Below are positions 46,891 through 58,711 of a stretch of 64,000 nucleotides of DNA, piece after piece. A model generated the notes under the pieces. That model searched no databases and was not told where the DNA came from. It saw only the letters and a list, made by a program, of their open reading frames with translations. Positions within the stretch are counted from its first letter, which is position 1; every line of letters begins with the position of its first letter. Origin of the DNA: Pezizomycotina sp. ARF18 (taxonomy: Eukaryota; Ascomycota). Made by a program: the position numbers and the translations under genes. The stretch is taken from positions 1-64,000 of the forward strand of contig AZLU01000219.1 in NCBI GenBank assembly GCA_002224055.1, read 5' to 3'.

Positions 46891-48111
46891 TTAAGGCCTG
46901 GGCTGCACACATTTGCAGTACCACTTCCCACCGCACACATAGCAAAATTCGTACCCACAAATGCACCTGGTAATCAATCAAGTAAATGATTATTAGCTCC
47001 AGCATATCAGTAACGAATGGGTGATCAGAAAGGAGCGTAGTAGATACTCACGTCATGTGCCTACAGCCTCCATTTCTTTGATAACTGCCTGGCAGTTAGG
47101 ACATCTTTTCCATTTCTTCCGTTCTGCGAGCTGCAATACCCTTTGAAGTCCCTTATCTGCCCTGCATTCGCCTTTGTGATACTCTTGCTTACAGTGCGTG
47201 CAATCTCGGTACCGCAGCCTGCAGTTGACAGTGATCCTACCTCCGTTGCTTCCCCTTCTCGCATCTGGGATAAAGGTGCTGCACATAGGCTTCGGACAGT
47301 AAATGCGCTCTTTGGGATCAACTTTGTATACCTCCTCGGCCTCGTGGTATTGCTTCAACTCTAGCTTATTGAGAGCCTTCTCGATGAAGTCGATGGAGAT
47401 TTCTTCTTTACAGCAGCTGGGCGGGTAGAGCGATTCGTCCTTAGCTGTCAACATCACCATTGACTTTAAGCATTTACGGCAGTAGTGATGAGAGCACGGA
47501 AGGTTGGTCAAGGTCTTCCTAGATTTGGGAGGCGGTCTCCGCAGGCAAGGCATTCGACCTTCGGATCGGTTTCTTAGTTCGCGGACGTTTCTTTTCTGTA
47601 ATCGGCTCTTCTATATCCATATTCTCCCCGCAGCGTTTCCTTTTCCTGGAACTTATGGAGGAAGCTGCAGGGCTAGCGGTAGCGTGGTAGACTTCAGCCG
47701 AGGATTTCTTTTTTATTGCCGGGCATCCGAGCCGTTTGCCTTCGCGGGTTTTATGGCTGCCGCTGATGTCCCTGTAACGGCGAAGTGGGTTGTACGCTTC
47801 GGCGGACTTTTCCAACGGGTCTCCAACTGATGTTTCCTCTGAGTAAGCTCATCGAAAATCGCTTGAAGAGCTTTCACGTCTTCGTCTCCATTAATATTAT
47901 CATGTTCTCCCCCTTGCCCTTCTTCATTAGCATGCTTTTTCCTTCTCTCCTCTAGCGTCCGCCCTGTTGGCTGGACCTTCTTTTTAGCGTATGTATTGGA
48001 TCCAGCTTCACTATTCTTTGAAGCATTCGAGGTCGCGTTAGTTCTGTCATGTGTCGCCTTCTTAGACAGTTTTTGGTCCCCGAGGTCGGAAATTTTGGCC
48101 GTTTGTACCAT
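46891..48111 (-). CDS. RBR-6: RBR-type E3, a few frame breaks
   Basis: The ATG at 48111 opens a Lys/Ser/Thr-rich N-terminus with TLEERRKKHANEEGQGGEHD, then a nuclear-signal-like region (SSRKRKRCGE, EKKRPRTKKPIRR). RING1: KVECLACGDRLPNLG, PCSHHYCRKCLKSMVML, DESLYPPSCC. IBR: RIYCPKPMCSTF, TVNCRLRYRDCTHCKQ, YHKGEC. Rcat: KRCPNCQAVIKEMEGCRHMT read across a break, intron 47051-46967 (85 bases, GTGAGT, phase 2), then CICGYEFCYVCGGKWYCKC; stop at 46891. Breaks lie near 47715 (N-terminal region), near 47520 (missing C) and near 47070, where ATGGAGGCTG needs one more G for E-G-C-R-H-M-T. The IBR has RLRYRD where others have C-x4-C, an odd ligand spacing. The catalytic motif GC-R-H is canonical. Confidence 0.75.
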
Positions 48112-48657
48112 TTTCTTTCGTTTTCTACTATCTATGGAGCATGAATTGAGATATTCTTTTTTCTTTTTTAAATGTCAAGAGCTAGTGACTTTCGTTAACG
48201 TTTTATATTTAAAGGTCTAGCGGAGCACTACTAGACTCTTCGGATAAAAATTTGCAAAACCGGCCTCTCAAGGCCTTGACTAATGAGCACTAGGAAGTTT
48301 CGATTGTGCGCTTCGATTAATATGTACTAATATCTAGCTATCGTTGACTCACGCCTGTCCTTCCTGTTGAACAAAGAGTCTGTAGCCGCGGAAAAATGGA
48401 GATGGATAGCCATAGAAGCGAGTGGTAGACTTATTTGACTTTATCGCTCGTATGCTTGTACTTTAATATCGCTTTATCAATAGGAGGATTGAACGTGCTA
48501 CAGGCGCCTGAATATACCATTGAACCTTATTGTTAAAAACCCTCAACTGGGCTTAGCGGTATCTAAATTCCACCACAAAACTGCGGAGGTTACAAAAACA
48601 GGAGCACGTGTGAAACAGAACTGCGCCTTGTCATGGCCGAATAGCGGGTCCCACAAT
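48112..48657. other. Intergenic between RBR-6 and RBR-7
   Basis: Promoter region of RBR-6, with T-rich stretches at 48150-48170. No gene was seen. Confidence 0.4.
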
Positions 48658-49620
48658 TTAGACAACCTTATCTCTAAGAATCCTGACTTTATCCTCAAAA
48701 TCTTCCCTATTTGGGGCCTTCGAGCGGTTCGACGGCCGCTTATGATATACAAAAGCGCGCCCGCATCTGCACCTGTATATAAACGCGACCCGATTAGCTT
48801 TTACATATATAAGTTATAGATCTTCTTCTCACTATAGAAAACCCTTACAGTACGTGAGAACAGCCATAAGTTTTCTCTATCAAAGTTCCGCAACCAGGAC
48901 ATGTATTCCATTTCTTTTTCTGTGCCAGTTTTCGGATGCTCTGCAAGTCCTTGCCATTCGTACATTTACCCTAATCATATTCTCTTCCGTAGTTGGAGCA
49001 AATTTGTGTGCGGCAGCCCTTTTTGGTGCATTTTATTCTGTGTGTCCCCGTTTCGGGGCTTGATACTCTCGCCCGTGAGGTCAATAAAAGTGCCGCAGGA
49101 TGTCTTCGGGCAGTATAAACGCTCATTCGGTGCCGTCTTGTATTCGATTTCAATTTTCTTAAGCTTGTTCAGCTCTTTTTTATTCAATGCCTTCGCGATG
49201 ATTTTATCGGAGAAGGCGCCGTCACAACATTTCGGCGGATACATCGCCTCATCCGTGAGGCACACCAAGATCATGGTCTTCAGACATTTTCGACAAAAGT
49301 CGTGGCCACACTCACCGGGTGCCGCAATCGCACGTCGTTCAGCGAGCAAACCGTTACACGCTACGCATTCTAGCTTCGGCTTTCTGGTCTGACGCTGAAG
49401 CTTTGGTGATCTTGTAGGCTCAGGCGCGCTGCCCCCGTCGGCACTGGCATGTTTTCGTTTTGACTCGGGTGGTTGAGGTTCCGTATTTTGATTACTTTCG
49501 TCCTCTACGGGGATTTTTTTGTTTCCGTAGAGAATAGGTGCGCTTTGCTTACTTGAGGTTTCACTCGCAGGCGTTTCTCGTAGCGGTGAACTCGTCTGCG
49601 GTACCCGGTCGTAAGTGAAA
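48658..49620 (-). CDS. RBR-7: RBR-type E3, Rcat C-half degenerate, one break and one stop
   Basis: A single open frame runs from 49620 through a polar N-terminus (with SETSSKQSAPILYGNKK and PESKRKHASADGGSAPEPTR) into RING1 (LECVACNGLLAERRA, ECGHDFCRKCLKTMILV, DEAMYPPKCC) and the first half of IBR (ERLYCPKTSCGTFIDLTGE). IBR continues in another frame as IKCTKKGCRTQICSNYGRE with a TAG just before GKCTNGKDLQ. Rcat: NTCPGCGTLIEKTYGCSHVL, intron 48848-48773 (76 bases, GTAAGG, phase 2), then CRCGRAFVYHKRPSNRSKAP. The canonical F-C-Y-x-C after the intron is replaced by F-V-Y-H-K, so the second zinc site of Rcat is missing. The start is unresolved: an AG acceptor at about 49629 suggests an upstream exon. 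Confidence 0.65.
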
Positions 49621-49629
49621 AGAGCTGGA

Positions 49630-50200
49630 TGGGAAATAACGAATAGCTACAGTACAGTAAGCATATAGAGCATGTAGTAGACGTCTATAGATTTGTAGAA
49701 CGTATTGTTATTCCATGAAATTCTCTCTGTTAAAGAATTACTGCTTGACGACGCTACTGAACCACACAGAACATCCCGCCGCGACCCAAACATCTGCGAA
49801 ATCATGAACGCATTTCCACAACTCTTTTATCAGAACATTAATGTAGGAAAATCACCCTGTAAACCGAAAATTATGAAATAAAAGGAAGAATAGAAAAGAA
49901 AGCCGCTCGTAAAAGAACCAAAAAGAAACTTTTTGCAAAAAAATATCAAGAACGTGAAGAAGAAGAAGAATAATTCAAAAACCGACAAAGAAAGAAAAAA
50001 AAAAAAGCAAGGAAACCACCAGCAAGTAAGAGAGAAGCAACTACATATTCGGCAAAGTCTGAGACCCCAGAAACCCTCGAAGTTCCAATTCTCGATATCG
50101 TCGCCGAAGAAAGCTCCGCCGAACTCAAACTCGTTCAGATTCATGTTATGGAAAACTGGCTGCGCGGGAATCGGAGGTAACGCCGGCAACGCCGGCGGTA
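49630..50200. other. Upstream of RBR-7, no clear gene
   Basis: The 49830-50130 stretch is purine-rich on the plus strand and yields pyrimidine-coded hydrophobic frames on the minus strand (Phe-rich, 49830-50189) that are compositional artefacts. A first exon of RBR-7 may lie here but was not fixed. Confidence 0.35.
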
Positions 50201-51500
50201 CTATCGCATTCTGCCGTGGATTTGCGCCAGAGGATTCGGGCGGCAGCGGCAGTACCCGTCGGACTTATCGCCTCCGCACCTGTAGCAGAACAGGCGACCG
50301 CATCGACACCTAAAAAAAAAAAAAAAAACCATAACAGATTAGCGCTTGATCTCCTCCTCGTAGAGAGCTGGATGATACAATCCAGAAGGAGGAAGGATCA
50401 CCTACACCATATTATCGCACCCGTAGTCCTCTGCACCATATTATCGCACCGGGGACACTTCTGCCACTTATGCTTCTTCGCGAGGCTCATGAGCTCCTTC
50501 ATCTCCTTGTCCACCAAACCCGAACAATCATCCTCGTGAAACTTGCTCTTGCAATTCATGCATATCTCCGTCTTACAACCTTTTCCGGACAGCGTACCTT
50601 CTCCACCCCCGCGATCATCTTTATCGGCATATTCTCCAGCGGGATAAACTTCCCGCACGCGTCACTGGGACAGTATAAACGGTCTTTTGGAAGGGTTTTG
50701 TATTCTTCTTCTTTGCATTTATACCGCTTGAAATCGCGCTGGCATAGCGTCGCGGAGATCGTCGAGAGGGGATGTTTTTGTTCGGGCAGCAGTGGGGCGG
50801 GTAGAGAGATTCGTCGGTTATTGTAAGGTTTATGAGCGTTTCAGGCAAATTTTGCAGTAGTGGTGCCCGCAGCCGACGGGGTGGCGCGGCTGAGGAGGAT
50901 GGTATCGTTGCAGGCGTTGCATTCCACGCGAGGGGCCTTTTCACGCTTTTTGCGTGGAGTGGTCGTGGTGGAGTCGCTTCTTTTCCGTTTTACCGGGGTC
51001 GATGGGGTATCGGTGTTGTTACGTCGACGATGTCTTTCCTGTCCTCGGGGATAGAGCCTGGTTGACCGGAGACGCCTTATTGTTCTCCGCTGCTTCGGTC
51101 TTAATATCCGGAGGATAGGTGCCGGTTTCACCACGCCGGTCGGGAATCCGCCGACGTTCATGACGAAGTGGTCGAAGAAATCGCCGAACCCCTCCGGGAA
51201 CGATGGCAGAGCCTGCGCGATGGCCGGGCTTGCCCACAGCGGCGGATTTCCTTTCGCGTCTTCAACCTTGAAACTACCGAAGCCGGGCAACGCCGTGCTA
51301 TTGGTGTTCGGCCACGCCGTCGTATTTGAGTAGTTTGCAGTATTTCCGTAGTTATTGATCCCCGAGCCATGCCTGCTGTCGATTATCTCCATCGTGTTCA
51401 TGATCATCCAGTCGGAGCCTCCCGATTTTGTATCGACGTCGGCCTCCGAGCGGAGCTCTTGGACGCGGCGGTCTAGCGGTCTCGCCGCCGCGTACAGCAT
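50201..51500 (-). CDS. RBR-8: RBR-type E3, several one-base frame breaks
   Basis: Start at the ATG at 51500 (MLYAAARPLDRRVQELRSEA). The N-terminus is about 190 residues with DWMIMNTMEIIDSRHGSGIN, FGDFFDHFVMNVGGFPTGVV and a basic VKRKRSDSTTTTPRKKREK. RING1: VECNACNDTILLSRATP, VGCGHHYCKICLK, LINLTITDESLYPPHCC. IBR: DRLYCPSDACGKFIPLEN, CKTEICMNCKSK, FHEDDC. Rcat: QKCPRCDNMVQRTTGCDNMV, intron 50405-50310 (96 bases, T17-AG end, phase 2), then CRCGRLFCYRCGGDKSDGYC; stop at 50201. Four breaks (near 50892, 50858, 50772 and 50597) are each repaired on paper by one extra base in a short C, A, C or G run, which restores family motifs. The catalytic His is Asn (see the findings on the local duplication). 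Confidence 0.75.
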
Positions 51501-53235
51501 CGTAAAAAGAATTTCCTCCCTCCGGTAAAAACCTCCCAAGCTAATTTTTTACTCCTTTTTCAAATGTGCTTAAGAATAATTCCTGGCGATTTAGAATGAA
51601 GTTTTGAAGTAAAATACAGTATCACGAATCAAGGGATGGGCAATGAAAATCCAAAGTCCCTCGGAGGTGGGGTAGAGGATTTCTTTGTCCTTTCTTTTAT
51701 GCACTGCTGTGCTGTTGGGTGTTGGAACGAGGTTCCAGAATCACGGCCTTATATCCGGCCTTGACAAAGTCCATACACCCATTCTTTATTTTTCCTATTA
51801 GCAATAGATGACTCAAATCAGAGCCGCGAAGGGAAAAATGGTACTTGAGTATTCTATGCGATAACGTTAAGACTACAAGTATTAGTACCCAATACTTATC
51901 AGCCTTGCCTATTGGTCACATATATCCTATAGGAAACATCAAACAGTCCTGTACACCCATTCTGCCGTATTTGCTACGATATCTGGTGCTATCATTCGCG
52001 AGAGGGGAAGGAAGAAAATGGTCGGCGGCATGATAGGACGAGGCTGCGGAGCTAGCGAGGGATGGAGAAATGGCCGAGTTTTTTTTCGCGACCAATCAGA
52101 TGTCGCCTTGTTGTGACACGTCCGGGACCTTCCCTTTCCCAGGATTCACGTACATACATGTACATCACGAGGTCACATTCTCGAAGACAACCTAGAGAAA
52201 GTACAAAGACCTTTACCGTGACCTGGTGGCCTTTCCCGATTAATTCCCGGTTCACCGGATGGGATAGGGATTGTAATAGCCGCGATTAGCCGCGAATGAG
52301 ATTGGTTGACAAGGGTCGCCCAATATGGTATCATTTATGATTTATCCGGATCTATTTGTTTTGCTCGGAAGAACCCTCACTACACCCGGGCAGGTATTTT
52401 ACGATTCACTACCCTGAGTTGATCGGGTGTTATATGTCAAACTCAGCGGCCGAGGCTGTGTTATTTGTTCTAGTGCAAAGGCAGAACAGTTCTTCAGATT
52501 GCGAGAGGCATCGTGGGAACATTTGCTCTTAGCATCATATGCTACATTTGGAGGTATAATATCTCGTAAAATGGGGGAAATATTGAGTTACTCGTCTGGG
52601 GAAGGATCCGCTAGCTAGAGGAAAACATAATGGCTCATATATCAACAGAGATACTACAGCGCGGATAAGTATCGAGGACGGTTGAACCCGTTGAACCGAC
52701 ATCTAGCTAAGGGTTCTCCAGATACCCGCCCAGAGACTTTGCCGGCATCAATGACAACCTCCTTTATCACCCCAGAGCTACCAGTACTGGCCAACACCTA
52801 TACGGCTGACGCCGGCTTCCCTCCTTCGCCCTTTTGCGACCGGGCAACCGCACACCGGTTCCTAAGAGCGAAGATTTTCCAAGCCGATACGTTCATCGTC
52901 GAGTGAGAATCTGATATATCGGAATTGTATGTTAGCCTTCCTAGGCCTATAAAAACAGCTGCTTAAAGAGGGAAATAGTCCAAATTGTTCTTATTTCTTT
53001 AGAACTATTTATTTATTTCTTTTCAAGGGCTTTTTGATCTGCCATAATTAAAACCTTTCCACTGTTTATTCCTTCAATTTTCTTGAACAATTATTAATCG
53101 TCAAAGGAAACAATTAACATCAATCTATAGTCACTGTCTAAAAGGTACCAGAAAAGCTCATACGCTACATTCTCTCTATTATCTCGGGCTTCTTCAAACT
53201 TACACGATCTCCAACGTTTAAACGTCGATCGGCAT
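51501..53235. other. Intergenic between RBR-8 and RBR-9
   Basis: Contains the divergent promoter space of RBR-8 (minus) and RBR-9 (plus). A 51-residue plus frame from the ATG at 52751 to 52906 (with SFITPELPVLANTYTADAGF and CDRATAHRFLRAKIFQADTF) is coding-like but isolated. No RNA gene or repeat was seen. Confidence 0.4.
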
Positions 53236-53797
53236 GAGGCCCTCACCGTCCTCTCGCTCCTCGAATCCCAACTATCAACCCTCGACGCTTCCCTCCTCCC
53301 GCGAGCGGGCCCGAAGACATCCGCCGCGGTCTCACCTCTCTCAACCGCGCCTCCAACCGCTAACCACAAATGCACCGCCTGAAACTCCACGCCCGATTCC
53401 TCCGCCGTCCTCCTCCGCTGCGGCCACGCCTACTGCAAGTCCTGCATCAGCAAACTCATCACCGACGCCATCAACGACGAAAACAAGGGCAAGTTATCCG
53501 CCGAAGTGCTGCGATGCTACTATCCCGAAGGCTACTATCGCGGAGGTACAGTATTAACGGCCGCGGCGGAGCAATTGAAAACGATGAAGAAGAGGAACGC
53601 GGACTTACTCAAGGCGGATAAACAGCGTAAGCGCGCGAAACAGGCGAGCTGCCGACACGACGAAGGGTGGGAAGAGGATCGATGGCTATAGGAGGGGTGG
53701 GTTTAAGTGCGGATTCGGAGGGTGTGGGAGGGTTAACTGGAAGTTCGGGTTTAGGTGTAAGGGGTGTAAGATGGACGGCTTGTCAGGGGTGCTCTAA
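53236..53797 (+). CDS. RBR-9: RBR remnant lacking IBR and Rcat, with C-terminal zinc module
   Basis: A helical leader (HEALTVLSLLESQLSTLDAS) is followed by RING1: KCTA, an in-frame TGA where the second zinc Cys is expected, NSTPDSSAVLLRCGHAYCKS, CISKLITDAINDENK, then SYPPKCCDATIPKATIAEV in the next frame. IBR and Rcat are absent: about 70 bases later comes an Ala/Lys helix (EQLKTMKKRNADLLKADKQR) and a Cys module, SCRHDEGW, then RRGGFKCGFGGCGRVNWKF and GFRCKGCKMDG. That module matches the C-termini of RBR-10 and RBR-11. The copy therefore looks like an internal deletion derivative that joined RING1 to the C-terminal module. Without Rcat it cannot form the ubiquitin thioester; it is decayed or an adaptor-like leftover. 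The start is approximate. Confidence 0.55.
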
Positions 53798-54487
53798 GGA
53801 GTCCCGCAATCACCAATGAGAGACCAAGTGTTAGGGGATGATTAACAGGGTACGGTGGCATAACAATAAGAAGCGGGTTATTAGTTAGCGTCATAGCGAT
53901 AAGGTGCAAGCAAGAGAGGATGAAAGGCTCATCTTATGTTTCCCATATTTCTAGATTCTCTTTTGCTTCAAAAGCAAAATCTCCCTCTCTATGCGCTATC
54001 CACTCTCGACCCTCTCCTAATCAATGTAATGGGGCGTATTTAAGAACCTTCTAAAGCAATAGTCTTTGCTTCCTAAGCCGAGTCATCAACGAACGTGAAG
54101 GGAGGTCCGCTAGTACCGTAGAGTTGAAATCTGGACAACTTTCCGCTCCCTCGATCCTTTTCACAAGGCTTCCCCGAACCTCCACATCAAATGAAGGGAC
54201 AGACAGATGAAGGTTGAGCGGATAATAATAGGAAGCAATACAGGTTTATTATTCCTTTTGAAAGAAACCATCGGGCTAGAAACGAGCCTTTACATCTAGG
54301 ACTAAGGGGGAGGGGGGGGGGGGGGAGTGGTGTATCTACACCTTTTTCTGTTAAGTATTATCAGTTATGTTATTTCTCCCTCCTTAATCCTCCAGTTAAT
54401 CCTTTCCCCAGTTTTTGTCTATTCTTTGCGCTCCATGTTCCTCCCCTCTTAATATAAGTACTTATAATGAAAGTAAAAAGCATCCTC
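53798..54487. other. Intergenic between convergent RBR-9 and RBR-10
   Basis: No gene was seen. A G-rich tract (about 17 G with one interruption) lies at 54307-54326. This is the shared 3' region of two genes that face each other. Confidence 0.45.
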
Positions 54488-56179
54488 TTAATCCGCCCCA
54501 TGTCCAACTTGAACACCATCTTTCCCCTTAACGCTCCCATAACACTCGAGGCACGAGTTCATCCTGCACCCCTTACAAAGCATCGCGAACCTCCACTCCT
54601 TCCTCCCGCACATCTGGCAGCTCCAGCCTCCCTCCTCTGCCCCTGTACTCTCTTCCACTTCCCGGAGTGGTCGCAACGTTTCTGTTCCGCGCGCTTCTGC
54701 TCGCTGTTTTCGCGTTCGTGGTCGGGGATCTCCCTAGAGAGTGGGATCTTGTTTGTTGCTGAACTAGAGCTTGACGTTGTTGCTGTTCCTGTTCGGCTAG
54801 GATCAGACGCTGCCGTTTGGCCCGTTGGCGCTGTTGAATAGCCACGAGACGCCTTTCGGCGATGCGACGGCGCTCATCGAGGCGGCGTTCTTCGGCGATG
54901 CGGCGTTGTTGGACTGAGCGGGCGTTCTCGACTAGGCGGCGTTCTTCCGCGACGCGGCGCTCCTCGGCAATACGACGCTCTTCAGCTAGTCGTGCTTCCT
55001 CCGCAATACGAGCTTCTTCCGCCAAACGTGCCTCCTCAGCCAAACGTGCTTCCTCGGCAAGGCGTCGTTCCTCAGCGATGCGTTGTTCCTCCGCTATCCT
55101 TGCCTCCTCGGCCTCAAGGTGTAGTATCCACAGCTCAGCCACGATCCTCTGCCCCTGAACGCGTACAACGAACCTTCCCGGACGCGCTAGTATGGCGCGC
55201 TGCTGCCTTACGAATTCAGGAAACGCGGCGGGTTGTAGATTTAGAGCGAAGAGTAAATCGCCGTGGAGGCCGAGGGGTTGTCCCAGGCTGGGCAGGCGCA
55301 CTGCTTCCATTGCGTTCCGCATTTGTAGCAGAATTCGGCTTTGGATTGGCAACTAGTGTACCGAAGAGGTTGGTGAGAAGGGAGAGGAGGGAAGGAGAAG
55401 AGGGGGTGGGGATACGTACGTGATGTGATTACAACCCGTGGACAACTCTACCATGTTATTGCAGTTATAACACCTCCTCCACTTCTGCTGCTCCGCCATA
55501 TCGAGTACTTTCCGAGTATTTTCGTCCGGCAGACACTCTCCATCGCCGTGATACTTGCCTTTACACTTCAAACAAACTTCCCGCCGCACTTCTTACAAGT
55601 AACACTCCCACTCGTAACATCACCCACTCCAACAATAAACTTCCCGCACCGCTTATCAGGACAATAAACCCTCTCGACAGCAGCATACTCCACCTCCTTC
55701 TCCTCAAATTCCACCATCTGCTCCGCACTCAACAACTGGCGAATCGTCCACTTACTCAACCCCTTCTCACCGCAGCATTTGGGAGGTATAAAGACTCGTC
55801 TTTGATACACAGAGTAATCCTAGCGACGAGACACTTCTTACAGTAGGGGTGCCCACAGGTGAGAGTTATGATTTCGGTTTCGCGGATGGCGGAGGTGCAG
55901 ACTGTGCAGTCGATGCGGGTTCGGTTGCGTGGCGGATGGCGGAGTCGTAGGTGCGGAGGGCGGTGAGGACTTTTTGGTGAGAGTTGTTGAGGGCGGTGAC
56001 ATCGGAGGCGTCGAGGGTCGAGGGGTTGAGGGTGGCGAGGCGGGAGGAGAGGGAGGAGAGGATGAGAGGGTTGCGAGGAGGGTGGAGGGGTTGTCGAGTT
56101 TTAAGACGGGTCGGATGTTGGGATTGCGAGGATTCTCGGGTCCTCGCGCGACGCGGAGGATTTCGTCGGGTTCTTCCAT
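54488..56179 (-). CDS. RBR-10: RBR-type E3 with long coiled coil and C-terminal zinc module
   Basis: Start at the ATG at 56179 (MEEPDEILRVARGPENPRNP). The leader continues in another frame as LSSRLATLNPSTLDASDVTA and VLTALRTYDSAIRHATRTR. RING1: IDCTVCTSAIRETEI, TCGHPYCKKCLVARITL, DESLY, then PPKCCGEKGLSKWTIRQLL. IBR: ERVYCPDKRCGKFIVGVG, VTCKKCGGKF, EVCLKCKGKYHGDGEC. Rcat: RRCYNCNNMVELSTGCNHIT, intron 55419-55353 (67 bases, GTACGT, phase 2), then CQSKAEFCYKCGTQWKQCAC. After it, 55352-54573 encodes a long coiled coil of RIAEERRLAEEARLAEE-type 6-7-residue repeats, then a Gln/Arg segment, and the C-terminal module RCDHSGKWKR...GGWSCQMCGRKEWRFAMLCK with GCRMNSCLECYG. Frame breaks lie near 56060, 55795, 55575 and 54635. 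The catalytic GC-N-H is canonical. Confidence 0.75.
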
Positions 56180-57401
<1,222 letters not shown>

Positions 57402-58711
57402 TCACATCGGCATACCCTCGGCGCACATCGACTCCGCAGAAACATCGACAAACGTATCCTCCTCCTGCATGTTTCCGCGTATAGAAGCCTTTAACTCACG
57501 CCTTTCCTCGTCGGTCACCATAATAAACCTGGTAGGAATCTCCCTGGAGTTCATCAAGGCATTCGCCCTCCTTTCTTCATCAGTGACCTTGATAAATCCA
57601 GTAGGGATTTATCAAAAGCGTTTGCCATTCGCTCTTCAAGTTCCTTCGTAACCTTAATGAAGCCGGTGGGTATTTCACCAGCGTTCATGAAGGCATTAGC
57701 CCTCTTGTCTTCATCGGTAACCTTGATGAACCCCGTTGGTATTTCACCAGCGTTCATGAGTGCATTCGCTTTCCGCTCCTCCTCGGTCACTTTAATAAAG
57801 CCTGTAGGGATTTTACCAGCGTTCATGAATGCGTTCGCCCTCCTCTCCTCATCAGTAACCCTAATAAACCCCGTAGGTACCCTAACACCATTAATAAAAG
57901 AATTCTCGTTCCTCTCCTGTTCGGTTACGCTGATAAATCGCGTAGGGATTTTGTGACCGCCCGTGAAGTGGTTCATTCTCCTTTCCTCGTCAGTTACCTT
58001 GATAAACCGGTAGGGATTTCAGAAGTATTCTCCCTTCTCTCCGCTTCCGTAACGCGGATGAAGCCAGTAGGTAACACCGCCATCCTTTCTTCGTCCGTCA
58101 CGCGAATGAAGCCGGTCGGTATAGGCTTCTCGGTGTCGAGTCGTTCGTATTCGCTGATGTGGAGGCATTCCTCTTGAGTTTCTTCGCCTTCGAACGGCGC
58201 GCCGGCATACAGCCTGTATCTGAGGACGCGCATGGTTGTCTACGATGTCAGTGAACGCCGGTGCTGAAGAAGAAATGTGAATATTGTGGTTAGTCGGAAA
58301 GATTACTTTTTGAATGGGCAAGGGGGGAGAATTTGGAGGGTTTTGGCTTACTGTAGATGGTCTGATTTGCAAGTGTATCCTCGTCATCGGCATCCTCGGC
58401 TTTTTCAAAGTGACAACCCGGCGTGTCAGATTCGTAGGACCTGACTTCGCCGTCCGCATCGTCAGGGGTAGTATACTGCTCGGGGTCGGAAAAAGCCGAC
58501 ATACCGTCGACGAAATCTTGCTGCTGGACCTCAGAAGGCCCGGAAGGAGAGTTCTCTGGTTCATCATGATAGCGAAGGCCAACGCGGTCATATTGGAGTT
58601 CATAATGCGGGCCATATCGCAGGCGTCGTCGACGTTTGTGCTGGGGTTAGGAACAGGAGTAGGGGTGGCCTCAGAGGAGTTTGGGTAGATGCGGCAGTTG
58701 CAGATACACAT
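57402..58711 (-). CDS. Protein of tandem 24-residue PTGFI repeats
   Basis: Two coding stretches are seen. The upstream one (58711-58366) starts MCICNCRIYPNSSEATPTPV and continues in a shifted frame as EVQQQDFVDGMSAFSDPEQY and ESDTPGCHFEKAEDADDEDT to a GTAAGC donor at about 58365. The downstream one begins near 58280 after a CTTCTTCAG acceptor, with MRVLRYRLYAGAPFEGEETQ, then about eight repeats of consensus [EK]IPTGFI[KR]VT[DE]EERRANAFMNAG down to a tail (EEDTFVDVSAESMCAEGMPM) and the stop at 57402. Two frame breaks in the repeats (near 58010 and 57607) vanish if a short T or A run is one base longer. No TM and no signal peptide are visible. The repeats are unlike any family I know and might form a short helix plus strand each. 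It lies between RBR-10 and RBR-11. Confidence 0.6.

Noticed and set aside
54862-55423. Long plus-strand frames rich in Arg/Ser and Pro
   Set aside because: They are antisense shadows of the RBR-10 coiled-coil repeats.
57657-57956. Plus frame with repeated SSSVTLI-NPVGISPAFM
   Set aside because: Antisense of the PTGFI repeats; the minus strand gives the charged, codon-diverse and longer product.
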